From an uncultured Clostridia bacterium (GTDB lineage: Bacteria > Bacillota > Clostridia > Christensenellales > Borkfalkiaceae), in assembly GCA_934247855.1 (NCBI GenBank), contig CAKQKA010000008.1:1-26161 (forward strand): a DNA stretch of 26,161 bases, read 5' to 3'. A program made the position numbers and the translations under genes. Of the stretch, positions 14,825 through 23,388 are shown in pieces (position 1 is the stretch's first letter; each line of letters begins with the position of its first letter). The notes under the pieces are model-generated. The model saw only the letters and a list, made by a program, of their open reading frames with translations. It had not been told where the DNA came from and did not search any database.

Positions 14825-16213
14825 ATGAACAAACTTGACCTACTCAGAAACCGCAGAAACGAGGTTTTAAGCGTCGGAACGGAAATCCGTAAAAAGATCA
14901 ACGCGCTTACAGATCCCGATTCTTTTGCGGAATTCGACTCTTACAGTTTCTCCGAAAACGATTTTTATCAGGGAACGGTAGGCGGCGAAGGCGTAGTTAC
15001 CGGAACTGCGACGATAAACGACAATCTCGTATTCATCGTTGCGCAGAATTCCGCCGTATTGTCGGGCGGCGTAACAGACGCTAACTGCAAGAAAATTGCT
15101 AAATGCCAGCAAAAAGCACTTCGTGCTTCCGCTCCCGTAATCTATATGCTCGATACTCGCGGCGTTGCCGTCGGCGAAGGCGTAAACGTTCTCGAGGGAT
15201 TGGCAACCGTGCTTGCCGGCTCCAACGCGTTGAAGGGCGAATGTACTCAGATCGCGATCACCGTCGGCGATGTTCTCGGTTCTATGGCGCTGCTTGCCGC
15301 CAATTGCGATTTCCATTTCGTACTCGGCAATGCTTGCGCAACTTATGCAAGTCCTTTGGTAATATCCGCAGCATCCGGCAAAAAGCTCGAAGCTGCCGCT
15401 ATCTGCGGCGCGAAGAGCGCAGATAAGACGGGTGCCGTTACGTTTGAAGCGTCCGATATGGAAAGTATCCGCAACACAGTAAAGCAACTGCTCGACACGT
15501 TGCCCGTATACAACGGCGAAGTGGAAACTATGGACGATTTCAACAGAGCGACGCCGTCGCTTAACGAAAAGGCTTGCGCCAAGTGCATGATCGAAGCAAC
15601 TTTCGATAAAGATTATTTCGTCGAAATGAACGCTAAATTCGCACCCGAAGTAAAGACGGGCCTTACGAGACTCGGCGGCATTGCCGTAGGCGCGTTGGTA
15701 TTCGACGGCGGCGAAAAGGGCGTTGAACTCGATTTAAACAACGTTGCAAAGATTAAAGAATTCGTATATTTCTGCGACGAAAACGAACTCCCGCTCGTAG
15801 TTATGGTTAACACGCTCGGTATCAAAGCCGATTTAAACACCGCGCTTTCGCCGATTATGAAAGAGGTCGCAAACCTTTCTTACGCGCTGTACAATCTTTC
15901 CACGCCCGTTATCAACGTGGTTTACGGAAAGGCTATAGGGCTGGGATACACGCTGTTTGCATCCAAAGCACTCGGCGCGGACTACTCGTTCGCATTCGCA
16001 ACCGCAAAGATTTCGCTGTTTGACGAAACCAAGGGCGCGATGATCGAACTCGCAGGCGTAAACGAAGCCAACCACGACGCGGCAGAAGAAAAATATGCCG
16101 ACGAAAATCAGGATCCGTTCAACGCGGCTAAAAACGGTTATATCGACGACGTTATCGAACCTCAGTTCGTACGCGCTCGTCTTATCGAAGCATTGCAGAT
16201 TCTCACGAGGTGA
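14825..16213 (+). CDS. divergent acyl-CoA-type carboxyltransferase (12S/MmdA-like subunit)
   Basis: 462 residues with the two-lobed crotonase-like architecture of biotin-dependent carboxyltransferases (PF01039): N-lobe about 25-225, C-lobe about 245-460. The C-lobe is recognisable by LTRLGGIAVGALVFDGG (280-296), KALGADY (381-387) and GYIDDVIEPQFVRARLIEAL (438-457). The start has a strong GGAGGAG; an upstream frame extension to 14696 is unsupported. Typical family landmarks are altered: SGGARIQEG is here DTRGVAVGEG (110-119), GFLPG is absent after VNTLG, and GGAY is GLGY (372-375). It could act as the methylmalonyl-CoA-type half of a transcarboxylase/decarboxylase, use another substrate, or be structural. 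First gene of the operon. Confidence 0.8.
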   Translation: MNKLDLLRNRRNEVLSVGTEIRKKINALTDPDSFAEFDSYSFSENDFYQGTVGGEGVVTGTATINDNLVFIVAQNSAVLSGGVTDANCKKIAKCQQKALRASAPVIYMLDTRGVAVGEGVNVLEGLATVLAGSNALKGECTQIAITVGDVLGSMALLAANCDFHFVLGNACATYASPLVISAASGKKLEAAAICGAKSADKTGAVTFEASDMESIRNTVKQLLDTLPVYNGEVETMDDFNRATPSLNEKACAKCMIEATFDKDYFVEMNAKFAPEVKTGLTRLGGIAVGALVFDGGEKGVELDLNNVAKIKEFVYFCDENELPLVVMVNTLGIKADLNTALSPIMKEVANLSYALYNLSTPVINVVYGKAIGLGYTLFASKALGADYSFAFATAKISLFDETKGAMIELAGVNEANHDAAEEKYADENQDPFNAAKNGYIDDVIEPQFVRARLIEALQILTR

Positions 16214-16218
16214 CGAAT

Positions 16219-16569
16219 ATGTATCTGTTCAATTTGCTTGCCGAAGATTTTCGCGGTGCACCCGATATATTCTGGGGTGTCTTCACGTTTGTTCTCGGTC
16301 TGATCATCGTATTTGCCGGTATGGCGATATTGGTTCTTGTCGTATCGCTTGTGGCTAAAGCCATGACCGCCAAGTCGAAAAAGAAAGCGGCGGACGAAGA
16401 TAAAGGCGCCGCCGACGAAATCGAAGCGGTAACTGAAACGACCGTCGAAGAAGACGGAATACCCGAAAGCGTAAGAGTTGCCATAATGGCTGCAGTACTT
16501 GCTTATTACGAGGGCGAAGGCGTAAAGAACGAGTTCGTCGTCAAAAAAATCAAAAAACTCAATTATTAA
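16219..16569 (+). CDS. OadG-like gamma subunit of a Na+-translocating decarboxylase
   Basis: 116 residues with a single N-terminal membrane helix (about 18-48), a Lys/Ala/Glu-rich cytosolic linker (50-80) and a short C-terminal helical part ending KIKKLNY. This is the layout of OadG/MmdD gamma-delta subunits, which anchor the carboxyltransferase to the membrane beta subunit. The ATG at 16219 has GAGGTG 6 nt upstream; a GTG at 16210 overlapping the previous stop is less likely. It lies 5 nt after the carboxyltransferase and 30 nt before the biotin carrier. Such subunits are poorly conserved, so the call rests on topology and context. Confidence 0.8.
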   Translation: MYLFNLLAEDFRGAPDIFWGVFTFVLGLIIVFAGMAILVLVVSLVAKAMTAKSKKKAADEDKGAADEIEAVTETTVEEDGIPESVRVAIMAAVLAYYEGEGVKNEFVVKKIKKLNY

Positions 16570-16599
16570 AAAATCGTTCAATTTCAAGGAGAAATAATT

Positions 16600-16962
16600 A
16601 TGCGTAATTTTATAGTAACCGTAGACGGAAAACAATATGAAGTAGGCGTCGAAGAAGTAGGCGCAACCGCTCAGGCAACTCCCGTAGTTACCGAAGTCAA
16701 AGCTGCTGCACCCGCTGCCGCCGCTCCCGCTAAAAAAGCTGCCGTAACAAACGGAACCAAGGTTAAAGCTCCGATGCCCGGACTTATCAAAGCACTTTCC
16801 AAAGAAGAAGGCGCAACCGTTAAAGAAGGCGAAGTAATTCTCGTTCTCGAAGCCATGAAGATGGATAACGATATAACTGCTCCCTGCAGCGGAACGATTT
16901 CCTACAAGACTACCAAAGGTAGCAATGTAGATACAGGCGCGTTGATGGCTGTTATCGGCTGA
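16600..16962 (+). CDS. biotin carboxyl carrier protein of the decarboxylase
   Basis: 120 residues. A short N-terminal segment (1-22), an Ala/Pro-rich flexible linker (23-50) and a biotinyl domain (53-120) with APMPG (57-61) and the biotinylation motif EAMKM, with Lys87 the biotin attachment site. It matches the stand-alone gamma/1.3S-type carriers that shuttle CO2 between carboxyltransferase and beta subunit. It has AAGGAGA upstream and ends 8 nt before the beta-subunit gene. The only biotin carrier in the operon, it would have to serve both carboxyltransferases. Biotin ligase is not in the window. Confidence 0.95.
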   Translation: MRNFIVTVDGKQYEVGVEEVGATAQATPVVTEVKAAAPAAAAPAKKAAVTNGTKVKAPMPGLIKALSKEEGATVKEGEVILVLEAMKMDNDITAPCSGTISYKTTKGSNVDTGALMAVIG

Positions 16963-16970
16963 GGTGGCAA

Positions 16971-18383
16971 ATGTTCGGATTTAATTCACTTGCGGTAAAC
17001 GTAGGTGAACAGATAGGCAAATCGCTCGGTAATCTGTGGAAAAGTACAGGGTTGTACGACCTTGTAGTCAACTTTACGAGTGGCGGTTGGCAAAACCTTG
17101 TCATGATCGCCATTGCCTGCGTTCTCGTTTATCTTGCAGTTAAAAAAGGATTTGAACCGTTACTGCTTCTGCCTATTGCTTTCGGTATGTTCATCGTAAA
17201 CATCCCAGGCGTATATCGCATTCTGTTCGGTACAAAGGGTTATGTCGTTACCGATACGCTTGCCGGCGAAGAGATCGCCAGAGGCACGCTTACCGAAATT
17301 CTTAAATTTTTCGGTCAGGCGGAGAATATGAGTTATGACTCACTTTCTGCACTGTTTGAAACAGGAAAAATCGGCGACGCTCATGCAATTATTACTTCCG
17401 TCAACGGCATAACTTATTCGGTCGGTCAGCTCAGCCTTTCGACCGAACAGGTTATAAGAGATTTCGGTCTGTTCTACTATATTTATAAAGGCGTTGACTG
17501 GGTTATTTTCCCGCCCATCATCTTCCTCGGCATCGGCGCGATGACCGACTTCGGTCCGCTGATCGCTAACCCGAAGAGCATGATTATCGGCGCTGCCGCT
17601 CAGCTCGGTATTTTCATTACCTTCTTCGGCGCGCTTTGCCTGCTCGGGCTTACGCCTCAGGAAGCTGCGGCTGTCGGTATCATCGGCGGCGCGGACGGTC
17701 CTACGGCAATTTACGTCACAAAAAAACTTGCCGAACACCTGCTTCCCGCAATAGCTATTTCGGCGTATTCGTATATGGCTCTTATTCCTATTATACAAAA
17801 GCCGATAATGCGTGCGCTCACCACCGAAAAAGAAAGAAAGATCAAAATGAAACAACTCCGTCCGGTGAGCAAACTGGAAAGAGTTATGTTCCCGCTTATC
17901 GTTTCCTTCGTAGTAGGTATACTGCTTCCCGATGCAATGCCGCTTCTCGGTATGCTCATGCTCGGTAACCTCTTAAGAGAATCGGGTGTTTGCGGCAGAC
18001 TTGTGGACACCGCTCAAAACGGACTTATGAACACGGTAACCATATTCCTCGGAGTAATGGTCGGCTCAAAAGCGACCGGTTCGCTATTCCTTTCGTTCAG
18101 CACGATCAAGATTATTCTTCTCGGTCTGTTTGCGTTCTGTATGGGTACCGTCGGCGGACTGCTCGTCGCAAAACTTATGTGCAAACTCACGAAAGGGCAG
18201 ATCAACCCGCTTATCGGTTCGGCAGGCGTTTCCGCCGTTCCTATGGCGGCGCGTATTTCGCAGGACGTCGGTCGTGAATACGATCCCAACAACCACCTTC
18301 TCATGCACGCCATGGGGCCCAACGTTGCCGGTGTTATCGGTTCGGCAATAGCCGCAGGCGTACTGCTTGCTTTATTCGGTTAA
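16971..18383 (+). CDS. oadB: Na+-translocating decarboxylase beta subunit (OadB/MmdB/GcdB)
   Basis: Integral membrane subunit that decarboxylates carboxybiotin and pumps Na+ outward. 470 residues, longer than the usual 375-435. Signature sequences: PPIIFLGIGAMTDFGPLIANP (181-201) and GIIGGADGPTAIYVTKKLA (237-254), where Asp242 corresponds to the Asp essential for Na+ transport. Membrane helices lie near 43-57, 63-80, 180-195 and 204-227, with several more in 255-470, including AMGPNVAGVIGSAIAAGVLL near the end. Residues about 86-165 form a long hydrophilic insertion between the N-terminal helices and the core. GAGGTGG precedes the ATG. Confidence 0.96.
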   Translation: MFGFNSLAVNVGEQIGKSLGNLWKSTGLYDLVVNFTSGGWQNLVMIAIACVLVYLAVKKGFEPLLLLPIAFGMFIVNIPGVYRILFGTKGYVVTDTLAGEEIARGTLTEILKFFGQAENMSYDSLSALFETGKIGDAHAIITSVNGITYSVGQLSLSTEQVIRDFGLFYYIYKGVDWVIFPPIIFLGIGAMTDFGPLIANPKSMIIGAAAQLGIFITFFGALCLLGLTPQEAAAVGIIGGADGPTAIYVTKKLAEHLLPAIAISAYSYMALIPIIQKPIMRALTTEKERKIKMKQLRPVSKLERVMFPLIVSFVVGILLPDAMPLLGMLMLGNLLRESGVCGRLVDTAQNGLMNTVTIFLGVMVGSKATGSLFLSFSTIKIILLGLFAFCMGTVGGLLVAKLMCKLTKGQINPLIGSAGVSAVPMAARISQDVGREYDPNNHLLMHAMGPNVAGVIGSAIAAGVLLALFG

Positions 18384-18401
18384 AGGAGATTATAGATTTT
18401 T

Positions 18402-19817
18402 ATGGATAACAATAACAGAAAAGTTTTGATTACCGAAACCATTCTGCGTGACGCTCACCAATCGCAGGCAGCCACCAGAATGACTATGGAACAGATGCTT
18501 CCCATGCTCGAACAGCTCGACGATATCGGTTATTATTCGCTAGAAGCATGGGGCGGCGCAACGTTCGATTCCTGCATGAGATTTTTGAACGAAGATCCGT
18601 GGGAAAGACTGCGCACCCTCAGAAAACATATAACTAAAACGCCTATTCAGATGCTTCTCCGCGGGCAGAACCTTCTCGGTTACAAGCACTATGCGGACGA
18701 CGTTGTAGATAAGTTCGTCAAAGCAAGTATCGAAAACGGCGTAAAGATCATCAGAGTTTTCGATGCGCTTAACGACACGCGTAACCTTGAAACGGCTATG
18801 AAAGCGATCAAGAAATACGGCGGTATCTGCGAGGCTACCATTTGTTATACCACCAGCCCCGTTCACACCAACGAGTATTTCGTCAAACTCGCCAAAGAAC
18901 TCGAACAAATGGGCGCGGATAACATTTGCCTTAAAGATATGGCAAACCTCTTGTTGCCGTACACCACTTACGATCTCGTTAAGGCGCTCAAAGCCGAACT
19001 CAAACCCACCACGAAGATTCACCTCCATACCCACAACACCACGGGTACGGGCGATATGGTCAACCTCAAAGCTATCGAGGCGGGTTGCGATATCGTAGAT
19101 ACCGCGCTTTCCGCGCTCGGCAACGGCACTTCTCAGCCTGCTACCGAACCGCTGGTTGCAACTCTCCGCGGTACTAAGTACGATACGGGTATCGATCTCG
19201 AAAAACTTATTCCTATCACCGACCACTTCAAGAAAGTTGCCGAAGAGCTGGAAAAATCGGGTGCGCTCAACCCCAACGTAAGAAAGATCAACGTAAATAC
19301 TTTGAAATATCAGGTTCCCGGCGGAATGCTTTCCAACCTTATGAAGCAGCTTAAAGAAGCCGGAAAGCTCGACAAACTGGATGAAGTTCTTGCCGAAGTA
19401 CCTAACGTAAGAGCCGACTGCGGTTATCCGCCGTTGGTTACTCCGTCCAGCCAGATCGTCGGAACGCAAGCCGTTCTCAACGTTCTCAACGGCGAGAGAT
19501 ATAAAATGGTTACCAAGGAATTCAAAGGATTGCTCCGTGGCGACTACGGCAAACTGCCGGGCGAACCCAATCCCGAAATCGTTAAGAAAGTTGTCGGGAA
19601 CGACAAGATGGTTACTTGCCGTCCCGCAGACCTTATTCAGCCCGAGTACGAAAAGTTCAAGAGCGAGATGACGGAATACTACACGCAGGAAGAGGACGTG
19701 CTTTCTTACGCGCTCTTCAACGAAGTAGCCATCAACTTCTTCAAGTACAGACTGGCTAAAAACAAAGGCGTAGACAAAGATCTCGCCGACAATAAAAATA
19801 AGGTTTATCCCGTATAA
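18402..19817 (+). CDS. oadA: OadA-type carboxyltransferase (pyruvate/oxaloacetate, 5S-like)
   Basis: TIM-barrel carboxyltransferase acting on pyruvate/oxaloacetate, related to pyruvate carboxylase subunit B and transcarboxylase 5S. 471 residues. Metal and active-site motifs: LRDAHQS (15-21) with D17, LLRGQNLLGY (85-94), the carbamylatable Lys178 in LKDMA, and metal histidines in LHTHNTTG (H209, H211). DTALSALGNGTSQPATEPLV differs slightly from the usual SSMSMGTSHPPTE. The conserved C-terminal domain (about 300-440) is present, but no biotin domain; the carrier is the separate gene at 16600. GGAG lies 13 nt before the ATG. Its stop overlaps the surE start by one base. Confidence 0.95.
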   Translation: MDNNNRKVLITETILRDAHQSQAATRMTMEQMLPMLEQLDDIGYYSLEAWGGATFDSCMRFLNEDPWERLRTLRKHITKTPIQMLLRGQNLLGYKHYADDVVDKFVKASIENGVKIIRVFDALNDTRNLETAMKAIKKYGGICEATICYTTSPVHTNEYFVKLAKELEQMGADNICLKDMANLLLPYTTYDLVKALKAELKPTTKIHLHTHNTTGTGDMVNLKAIEAGCDIVDTALSALGNGTSQPATEPLVATLRGTKYDTGIDLEKLIPITDHFKKVAEELEKSGALNPNVRKINVNTLKYQVPGGMLSNLMKQLKEAGKLDKLDEVLAEVPNVRADCGYPPLVTPSSQIVGTQAVLNVLNGERYKMVTKEFKGLLRGDYGKLPGEPNPEIVKKVVGNDKMVTCRPADLIQPEYEKFKSEMTEYYTQEEDVLSYALFNEVAINFFKYRLAKNKGVDKDLADNKNKVYPV

Positions 19818-20554
19818 TGAGAATTCTTATTTGTAACGACGACGGTATTAACAGCGAGGGTATTATTGCTCTCGCTTTAATGCTGTATAAGAAAGGACAC
19901 GAAATCACGGTGGTCGCACCTGAGGGCAACCGTTCGTCTTATTCGCATCACGTTAACTTTTATACCGAAATAAAAATGCACAAGGTCGATTTTGCCGAGG
20001 GTATAGAGGCGTACACGCTTTCGGGCACGCCTGCCGACTGCTCGCTTTTCGGCTTGCACGGGCTCGGTAAAAAATTCGATATCGTTTGCTCGGGTATCAA
20101 TATCGGCTCGAATCTCGGCAGCGAGGTCATATATTCGGGCACGGTGGCGGCTTGCGAAGAAGCTACAATGGCAGGAGTAAAGTCCATCGCGTTTTCTTAT
20201 TGCGGGCACGGCGCAAGCAAAGCAAATTATACGACGATTGCCGAAATTTGCGGCAAGATATTCGATAAGTTTGCGGAAAATTTGGACGGCGATTACCTGC
20301 TTAACGTTAACATACCGTCGGAAACCGCAAATGCGGACGAGGTAAAAGTTACTCCGCTCGGCGTTCGTTTATATTCGGACGAGCATCGGTGGAAAGACGA
20401 AGAAACCTATATACTTACGGGTTCGCCGCTCGAAATCGATAACGCCGAGGACTGCGACGTGGTATGGGCTGCAAAGGGCTATATTACCGCAACTCCCGTA
20501 AGCATAGAAAGAACAGCCGACGCGGCGGTAGCAAAACTTACAAAAAAATTATGA
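19817..20554 (+). CDS. surE: 5'/3'-nucleotidase SurE
   Basis: Metal-dependent survival protein SurE, a phosphatase for nucleoside monophosphates. 245 residues, normal length. Metal ligands: D8 and D9 in CNDDG, S40 in NRSS, and N95 in SGINIGSNLG. GTPADC (70-75) and SGTVAACEEA (107-116) are further family signatures. The ATG overlaps the last base of the oadA stop (TAATG), so translation is probably coupled and the gene belongs to the decarboxylase transcript. The next gene overlaps by four bases (ATGA). Confidence 0.96.
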   Translation: MRILICNDDGINSEGIIALALMLYKKGHEITVVAPEGNRSSYSHHVNFYTEIKMHKVDFAEGIEAYTLSGTPADCSLFGLHGLGKKFDIVCSGINIGSNLGSEVIYSGTVAACEEATMAGVKSIAFSYCGHGASKANYTTIAEICGKIFDKFAENLDGDYLLNVNIPSETANADEVKVTPLGVRLYSDEHRWKDEETYILTGSPLEIDNAEDCDVVWAAKGYITATPVSIERTADAAVAKLTKKL

Positions 20555-21837
20555 AAGTCGTTGTTATAGGCGGCGGCGCGGCAGGCATGGCTTGCGCGTA
20601 TTTTTCCGCGCGCAACGGCTCGGACGTCGTTCTTTTTGAAAAAAACGAGAAGCTCGGCAAAAAGGTTTATATCACTGGCAAGGGCAGGTGCAACGTCACC
20701 AACGACAGCGATTTCGACGAGTTCATGCAAAACGTGGTAACAAATCCGCGGTTTATGATAGGTGCGGTTCGCGCCTTTTCACCGCAGGATACTATGAGCA
20801 TGCTCGAAGAACTCGGGCTTAATCTCAAAGTCGAACGCGGAAACCGCGTGTTCCCTTATTCCGATAAATCGTCCGACGTCATAAAGGCGTTCGAGCGCGG
20901 TCTTAAAGCGCAGGGCGTTGAAATTCGCCTTAACACCCGCGTTTCGGCTATAAAAATCACCGACGGCGAGGTTCGCGGAGTTTACGTCTGCGACAGCGAT
21001 AATAGTTCTCGCGGCGGTTTTGGCAGCGTTTCGGTCGACGACCGTTCGGCTGACGGCAAAGAGTTTATCGAATGTGACCGCGTTGTGGTCTGTACGGGCG
21101 GCGTAAGTTATCCGACGACGGGCAGCACGGGCGACGGCTACGCTTTTGCAAAATCGGCGGGGCATACCGTGGAAAAAGCGCGGGCGTGTTTATGCGGTTT
21201 GTACTTAAAAGGCGATTTTACCGCGCTTGCCGGTTTATCGCTTAAAAATATCGGTTATTCGGTTTATACGCAGGGCAAAAAAATATACGACGATTTCGGC
21301 GAACTGCTCTTTACGCATAAGGGAATTTCGGGACCTGTCGTATTGTCGTCGTCAAGTTATATAAGTTCGATGATCGCGCAGGGCAAAAACGGTTTCACCG
21401 TTTCAATCGATCTTAAACCCGCGCTTGACGATAAAACGCTCGATAAACGAGTTTTAAAAGATTTCGGGATTTATAAAAATAAAACGCTTAAGAATTCGCT
21501 TGTCGATCTTATGCCGAGAAGTTTGATTCCCGAAGTGATCCGTCTTGCGGTGCTTGACGGCGAAAAATCCAACAGCATTATTTCCAAAGAAGAACGCACG
21601 CGTCTGGTGAATACTATAAAGGATATGCGTTACGAAGTTACGGGGCTTTATCCTATAGAAGAAGCGATTGTAACGGGTGGCGGCGTGAACGTAAAAGAAA
21701 TTTCGCCGTCTGACATGGAAAGTAAGCTCGTAAAGGGTTTGCGATTTGCGGGCGAAGTGCTCGACGTGGATGCGTTGACCGGCGGTTTCAATCTTCAGTG
21801 TGCTTTTTCAACCGCATTCATCGCCGCTAAAAATTAG
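20551..21837 (+). CDS. HI0933-family flavoprotein (NAD(P)/FAD-dependent oxidoreductase)
   Basis: Predicted FAD-binding oxidoreductase of the HI0933/BaiN-like family; substrate usually unknown. 428 residues from the ATG that overlaps the surE stop by 4 nt. Dinucleotide-binding motif IGGGAAGMACAYFSA (6-20), an acidic Glu at the end of the second strand (VVLFEK, 26-31), the family signature ITGKGRCNVTN (41-51), VVCTGGVSYPTTGSTGDGYAFA in the middle, and a C-terminal FAD motif around GLRFAGEVLDVDALTGGFNL. It is often found next to cmk in Clostridia, as here. The family call is firm; the reaction is open. Confidence 0.95.
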   Translation: MKVVVIGGGAAGMACAYFSARNGSDVVLFEKNEKLGKKVYITGKGRCNVTNDSDFDEFMQNVVTNPRFMIGAVRAFSPQDTMSMLEELGLNLKVERGNRVFPYSDKSSDVIKAFERGLKAQGVEIRLNTRVSAIKITDGEVRGVYVCDSDNSSRGGFGSVSVDDRSADGKEFIECDRVVVCTGGVSYPTTGSTGDGYAFAKSAGHTVEKARACLCGLYLKGDFTALAGLSLKNIGYSVYTQGKKIYDDFGELLFTHKGISGPVVLSSSSYISSMIAQGKNGFTVSIDLKPALDDKTLDKRVLKDFGIYKNKTLKNSLVDLMPRSLIPEVIRLAVLDGEKSNSIISKEERTRLVNTIKDMRYEVTGLYPIEEAIVTGGGVNVKEISPSDMESKLVKGLRFAGEVLDVDALTGGFNLQCAFSTAFIAAKN

Positions 21838-21936
21838 TATTTACCTTACAACTTGCTTGCGGTATATATCAACGTATGCGCAAGTACGAAAAAGTATATA
21901 ACAAAAAATAAAACATAATGTCTCAGGCGGAATAGT

Positions 21937-22608
21937 ATGTATAATATAGCCATTGACGGACCTGCGGGCAGCGGAAAATCCACCGTTGCCGGTATGTTGT
22001 CTGAAAAACTCGATATACTTTATCTCGATACGGGGGCGATGTACCGTGCCTGCGCGCTCAAAGCCATGCGCTTAGGCATCGATCCCGCCGACGAACAAGC
22101 CGTTTCATCTTTTATAGATAATGTAAATATCGAGGTAGGGTATGAAGGCGGCGTTCAGCATACTTATCTTGACGGCGAGGACGTTTCCGTGAAAATACGC
22201 GAAAATCATATGTCCGAAAAGTCGTCGCAAATCTCGCGCCATGCATGCGTAAGAACTAAAATGGTATGTTTGCAGCGCGAAATCGCGTCAAAATCGTCCT
22301 GCGTGCTTGACGGAAGAGATATCTGCCTGCACGTTCTGCCGAACGCAAAATACAAATTCTATCTTTCGGCAAGCCCCGAGGTTCGCGCTAAAAGGCGTTG
22401 GAACGAACTGCATGACCGCGGAACCGATTATTCTTACGAACGCTTGCTCGAAGAGATAAAAAGCAGAGATTTTGCCGACAGTCATAGGGCAAATTCTCCG
22501 CTCGAAATCGCGCCGGACGCCGTTGTGATAGACAGTTCCGATCTTACAGCCGAACAGGTGGCGGACTATATCGCCGATATCGTTATTCGCGGCGAAAGCG
22601 GCAAATAA
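21937..22608 (+). CDS. cmk: (d)CMP kinase
   Basis: Phosphorylates CMP and dCMP with ATP in pyrimidine nucleotide synthesis. 223 residues. P-loop GPAGSGKST (8-16), LYLDTGAMYRA (29-39) for NMP binding, an NMP-binding insertion (about 60-105), and DGRDICLHVLPNA (126-138) followed by LSASPEVRAKRRW, including the lid arginines. An AGGCGG ribosome site precedes the ATG. The 99-nt gap before it contains a 6-bp inverted repeat CTTGCG/CGCAAG (21856-21861/21879-21884) and a TATATAAC, so it may have its own weak promoter. Confidence 0.96.
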   Translation: MYNIAIDGPAGSGKSTVAGMLSEKLDILYLDTGAMYRACALKAMRLGIDPADEQAVSSFIDNVNIEVGYEGGVQHTYLDGEDVSVKIRENHMSEKSSQISRHACVRTKMVCLQREIASKSSCVLDGRDICLHVLPNAKYKFYLSASPEVRAKRRWNELHDRGTDYSYERLLEEIKSRDFADSHRANSPLEIAPDAVVIDSSDLTAEQVADYIADIVIRGESGK

Positions 22609-22696
22609 GGCGGTAAGCTGAAGGATATAATATAATTTTTGCGCGTTAAATCGTTGCGTAAGTAATTTTTTTTCAGCGTAAATTGGGGAAATCGAG

Positions 22697-23353
22697 ATGT
22701 TTTTTACGTTATTAAGACCGCTGTTGACGCTATGGGTATGGTTGTTTTATCCGATACGCGTGCACGGCAAAGAAAAACTCATACAGGACGGCAACACCGT
22801 CGTTATCTGTAATCATTTGCGTAAAATGGATATTTTTTACGTCGGCTATTTGTTTAAGGGCAAAACTTTTTATCTTGCGAAAAAGGAATGGTTCGATAAC
22901 AAACTGCTCGGTTTTTTCATTCGCAAACTCGGCGGAATTCCCGTGGACAGAGATAACGCCGATATGCAAAGCGTAAGAAATTCGCTCAAAGTGCTTAAAG
23001 ATAACAAGCGACTTTGCATTTTTCCCGAGGGTACAAGGAATAAAAGCGGCAATACCGATATCATGCCTTTGCACGGCGGCGCGGCAATGCTTGCGTTTAA
23101 AACCAACGCAAAAATCGTTCCGCTCAACATAAACAAACCCGCAAAGTTCATGCATAAAAACGACATTTACGTCGGCGAACCGTTCGATTTTTCCGAGTAT
23201 CGGGGGCAGAGGCTCGATGCCGAGCTTAACCACAAGCTGACCGAAATCATGTACCAAAAGCTTTGCGACGCCAAATCCGAGCAGGAAAAACTGTTGCAGG
23301 AAAAAAAGGACGCAAAACTTGCAAAAAAGAACAAAAAATCAAAAAAACGCTAA
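22697..23353 (+). CDS. plsC: 1-acyl-sn-glycerol-3-phosphate acyltransferase
   Basis: Makes phosphatidic acid by acylating lysophosphatidic acid at the inner membrane face. 218 residues: N-terminal hydrophobic helix (2-20), catalytic NH-x4-D motif (N39, H40 to D45), the GGIPVDRD segment (79-86), FPEGTR (109-114) binding the phosphate, and VPLNI. The C-terminal 25 residues are an extreme Lys-rich tail (KKDAKLAKKNKKSKKR), which may bind acidic lipid. GGGGA lies upstream of the ATG. It sits between cmk and ispH, a common clostridial order. Confidence 0.94.
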   Translation: MFFTLLRPLLTLWVWLFYPIRVHGKEKLIQDGNTVVICNHLRKMDIFYVGYLFKGKTFYLAKKEWFDNKLLGFFIRKLGGIPVDRDNADMQSVRNSLKVLKDNKRLCIFPEGTRNKSGNTDIMPLHGGAAMLAFKTNAKIVPLNINKPAKFMHKNDIYVGEPFDFSEYRGQRLDAELNHKLTEIMYQKLCDAKSEQEKLLQEKKDAKLAKKNKKSKKR

Positions 23354-23388
23354 CTAAGACGTAAAAATCGTCGCCCTCGGAGAGTGAA

